In this document: positions 62,227-64,000 of the stretch, piece after piece
Position numbering within the stretch: position 1 is the first letter of the stretch
Layout of the letters: the number at the start of each line of letters is the position of its first letter
DNA from: Psychromonas sp030397575
GTDB taxonomy: Bacteria > Pseudomonadota > Gammaproteobacteria > Enterobacterales > Psychromonadaceae
DNA: 64,000 nucleotides
Direction: 5' to 3' (one strand)
Assembly: GCF_046250175.1 (NCBI RefSeq)
Contig: NZ_CP176468.1
Program-made: the position numbers and the translations under genes
The notes under the pieces: generated by a model
Seen by the model: the letters and a program-made list of their open reading frames with translations, nothing else
Told to the model about the DNA's origin: nothing
The model's database searches: none

Positions 62227-62263
62227 TAAGTTTCGTAAAGGGAACAACCATTTACGAAACTTA
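62227..62263. repeat. 13-bp inverted repeat downstream of the DUF1348 gene
   Basis: TAAGTTTCGTAAA (62227-62239) and TTTACGAAACTTA (62251-62263) are perfect complements around an 11-base loop. No T-run follows on either strand, so its role is unclear: mRNA 3' end, or part of a small RNA. Confidence 0.6.
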
Positions 62264-62512
62264 TGCCTTAAACCAAGCCATTGCTCCTACACAATATTTA
62301 GAATATTTATTGAGTATAGTTTGCTCTTAGTGAAATTTATTCAGATGTAGGAAGGTCTTTATTGTTGATACTTTTGTTGGTAAGAATAATCACCTTGTCT
62401 TTGTAAATGATTGAGTCCATCTATTAAGCGCCGCCGTTATTTTTACTATCAAGAGAAATTATGTTGACCATTTTTGATTCAACTTGATGACTCTATAAGT
62501 GATCAACAAAAT

Positions 62513-62549
62513 AGGGCTGATATAATACTAACTATATTGTATCAGCCCT
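62513..62549 (-). terminator. Terminator of the YHS gene
   Basis: AGGGCTGATA (62513-62522) and TATCAGCCCT (62540-62549) form a 10-bp stem around an AT-rich 17-base loop; the minus strand continues ATTTTG. Confidence 0.75.
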
Positions 62550-62573
62550 TTTATTTAATTGATTTTTCAATAA

Positions 62574-63059
62574 CTAATTGTTTAACGCTGCAATTTGTTT
62601 CTCAGTTAATCCTTTAATGCCGGTCCAGTTTACTTGCGCGGTTTCAATATTGCCTGGCACATCTTTTAACCACTCTTTTTGTACATTTTTATTTAGGTTT
62701 AAATAAAGCTTATTATCCTCGATGTACCAAGCCGTTGGCTCTACATCAAATTTTTGATTAACCGCAACACCATAAGCACAAAAACCGCCGTATTGTGGTG
62801 CATATTTTGCTGGATCAGATCTAAATAAGTCTCGATTTTTAGCGCTAGTGAAATGATAAATCGCGCCATTATAAGCTGCTGTGTATTTATCCGAACCCTT
62901 TGTTGGCTTACCTTTAGTGAAATATGAAACCGTATCATAACCCTTAATTGCTAGGTCATTTTGGTTTGCGTTCACTTCGATGTTAGCAGCGAAGCTAAGG
63001 CTACTTGCTAATAGTGCAGTACTCACTAATATTGATTTAATTATTGATGAAAGTGACAT
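62574..63059 (-). CDS. Secreted YHS-domain protein
   Basis: The 161-residue protein has a signal peptide (SSIIKSILVSTALLASSLSFA, cleavage about residue 24) and a YHS-type domain: LAIKGYDTVSYFTKGKPTKG, YHFTSAKNRDLFRSDPAKY, then APQYGGFCAYGVAVNQKF with one Cys. YHS proteins often bind metals, but the role of this periplasmic form is unknown. Divergent from an AraC-type regulator gene 159 bases away, which may control it. Confidence 0.92.
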   Translation of the reverse strand: MSLSSIIKSILVSTALLASSLSFAANIEVNANQNDLAIKGYDTVSYFTKGKPTKGSDKYTAAYNGAIYHFTSAKNRDLFRSDPAKYAPQYGGFCAYGVAVNQKFDVEPTAWYIEDNKLYLNLNKNVQKEWLKDVPGNIETAQVNWTGIKGLTEKQIAALNN

Positions 63060-63218
63060 AGTTTTTTCCTTGTAACGAGTTAGATAGTAGTTATGTATTA
63101 ATTAAAGTCAGGACTCACCCTTGGCTTGATAAGTAATATATGACTTTTTACTCTATGAAAGGGATGAGATAGTCTTTATATTGAACCCAATCGTCCAGAA
63201 ATAATAAAGAGAACTGAA

Positions 63219-64000
63219 ATGGATCAGCTTTCAAATATCTTGCAGCGTTTTACAATGAATACTGAGGTGTTTTTTACTGGTAATTTATGTGGTGTTAGCT
63301 ATTTAGATAAACTGCCCAATCAAGGGCACTTACATTTATTACGGAGTGGAGAATTAACTTTTATAGATGAGCAAGGGAAAGCATTACTGTTTAATCAACC
63401 GACAGTTATTTTTGTTCCTCTACCATATCGTCATCAGATTATTGGCAGTGTTGAAAAACCACCAGAATTAGTTTGTGCCAACGTTATTTATGACCAAACT
63501 CACTCCAATCCCATTGCAAATGCATTACCTGCTCTCTTACACTTTAATTTTAATGAGTGCCCTAATATCAAGCAAACTGCTCAGTGGTTATTTGATGAAG
63601 CATTTCAAGATAAATGTGGTCGATTGCCAATGCTCAACGCTTTAACCGATATTTTTATTATTCATATATTACGTTTTGTATTGAATAATAAAATGATGAA
63701 ACATGGCTTATTAGCAGGGCTTGCTCACCCACAATTATCAAAAGTATTATTAGCTATTCAATCTACTCCTGAATATTCATGGGGATTACAAGAAATGGCT
63801 GATATTGCCTTAATGTCTCGATCTAAGTTTGCTGAGTTATTCAAACAGGTAGTAGGGCAAAGCCCTGGCGACTATCTACTTGATTGGCGAATTATTATTG
63901 CTAAAACGTTATTAAAACAGAATAAGTCAGTTGCGTTAGTAGCGAATGCCGTTGGTTATGAAAATGGCTCTGCTTTGGCGCGTGTATTTAGGAAAAAATT
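63219..64000 (+). CDS. AraC-family transcriptional regulator (3' end outside window)
   Basis: I translated 260 codons from ATG 63219 to the right edge with no stop. The N-terminal cupin domain (DQLSNILQRFTMNTEVFFTG, HLHLLRSGELTFID, VIFVPLPYRHQIIG) matches the AraC cupin_6 group. The C-terminal part shows both helix-turn-helices: LQEMADIALMSRSKFAELFK with VGQSPGDYLLDWRI, then VALVANAVGYENGSALARVFRK. Effector unknown. Divergent from the YHS gene. Confidence 0.93.
   Translation, partial: MDQLSNILQRFTMNTEVFFTGNLCGVSYLDKLPNQGHLHLLRSGELTFIDEQGKALLFNQPTVIFVPLPYRHQIIGSVEKPPELVCANVIYDQTHSNPIANALPALLHFNFNECPNIKQTAQWLFDEAFQDKCGRLPMLNALTDIFIIHILRFVLNNKMMKHGLLAGLAHPQLSKVLLAIQSTPEYSWGLQEMADIALMSRSKFAELFKQVVGQSPGDYLLDWRIIIAKTLLKQNKSVALVANAVGYENGSALARVFRKK

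Larger units (their letters stand above)
62141..62573. other. Intergenic region between DUF1348 and YHS genes
   Basis: About 430 bases between convergent genes. It contains a 13-bp inverted repeat (62227-62263) and the terminator near 62513-62549, both listed. No gene is recognised. Confidence 0.5.

Overview
The window is low-GC gammaproteobacterial chromosome. Gene order (ubiE-ubiJ-ubiB, pepA divergent from lptF-lptG, pepA-holC-valS, ilvGM/ilvD near yifB), a Haemophilus/Vibrio-type Kdo-kinase LPS core locus and a PEP-CTERM protein suggest a marine Alteromonadales or Psychromonas-like organism. The genus is inference from recognised families, not a database match. No phage, insertion sequence or CRISPR array was recognised.

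Layout: (1) 1-2562, minus strand, ubiquinone genes ubiE-ubiJ-ubiB (ubiB runs off the left edge), then pgi. (2) 4955-14896, surface polysaccharide region: an AT-rich block with a GT2 glycosyltransferase, a carbohydrate sulfotransferase and a pyruvyltransferase-family protein; then the core set opsX-like heptosyltransferase, kdkA and waaA, a CDP-glycerol transferase-like protein, a GT4 and a GT2. (3) 15291-20446, glpE, a DUF6572 protein, transketolase, another glycosyltransferase preceded by an 8-bp tandem repeat, and transaldolase. (4) 20629-26628, complete ribose operon rbsDACBKR with a candidate operator. (5) 26925-33453, ilvG-ilvM-ilvD and the ComM/YifB ATPase. (6) 33465-42725, a periplasmic binding-like protein, valS-holC-pepA, lptFG, an RDD protein and tRNA-Leu(CAA). 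(7) 43006-48887, a PEP-CTERM protein, about 1.2 kb without a supported gene, a TRAP transporter in P-M-Q order and a YitT-family membrane protein. (8) 49222-58660, an Lrp-type regulator, a lipoprotein hydrolase next to a frameshifted AraC gene, an autoregulated-looking TetR/oxidoreductase pair, a chemoreceptor, a secreted metallo-beta-lactamase-fold protein with Lcl_C repeats and EF-hands, and a PEP-CTERM-like gene remnant. (9) 58735-64000, the metNIQ methionine importer with MetJ boxes inside its promoter, an NTF2-like DUF1348 protein, a secreted YHS protein and an AraC regulator cut by the right edge.

Carbon metabolism links several genes: imported ribose is phosphorylated by RbsK and enters the pentose phosphate pathway, where Tkt and Tal act, and Pgi joins this to glycolysis. 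WaaA adds Kdo, KdkA phosphorylates it and the OpsX-like enzyme adds heptose to the phosphorylated acceptor. The most notable non-gene signals are a hairpin that would hide the ribosome binding site of the sulfotransferase, the octanucleotide repeat upstream of a glycosyltransferase, the paired TetR operators, the MetJ/promoter overlap and the PEP-CTERM-like remnant. I did not find a clearly new multi-gene system.
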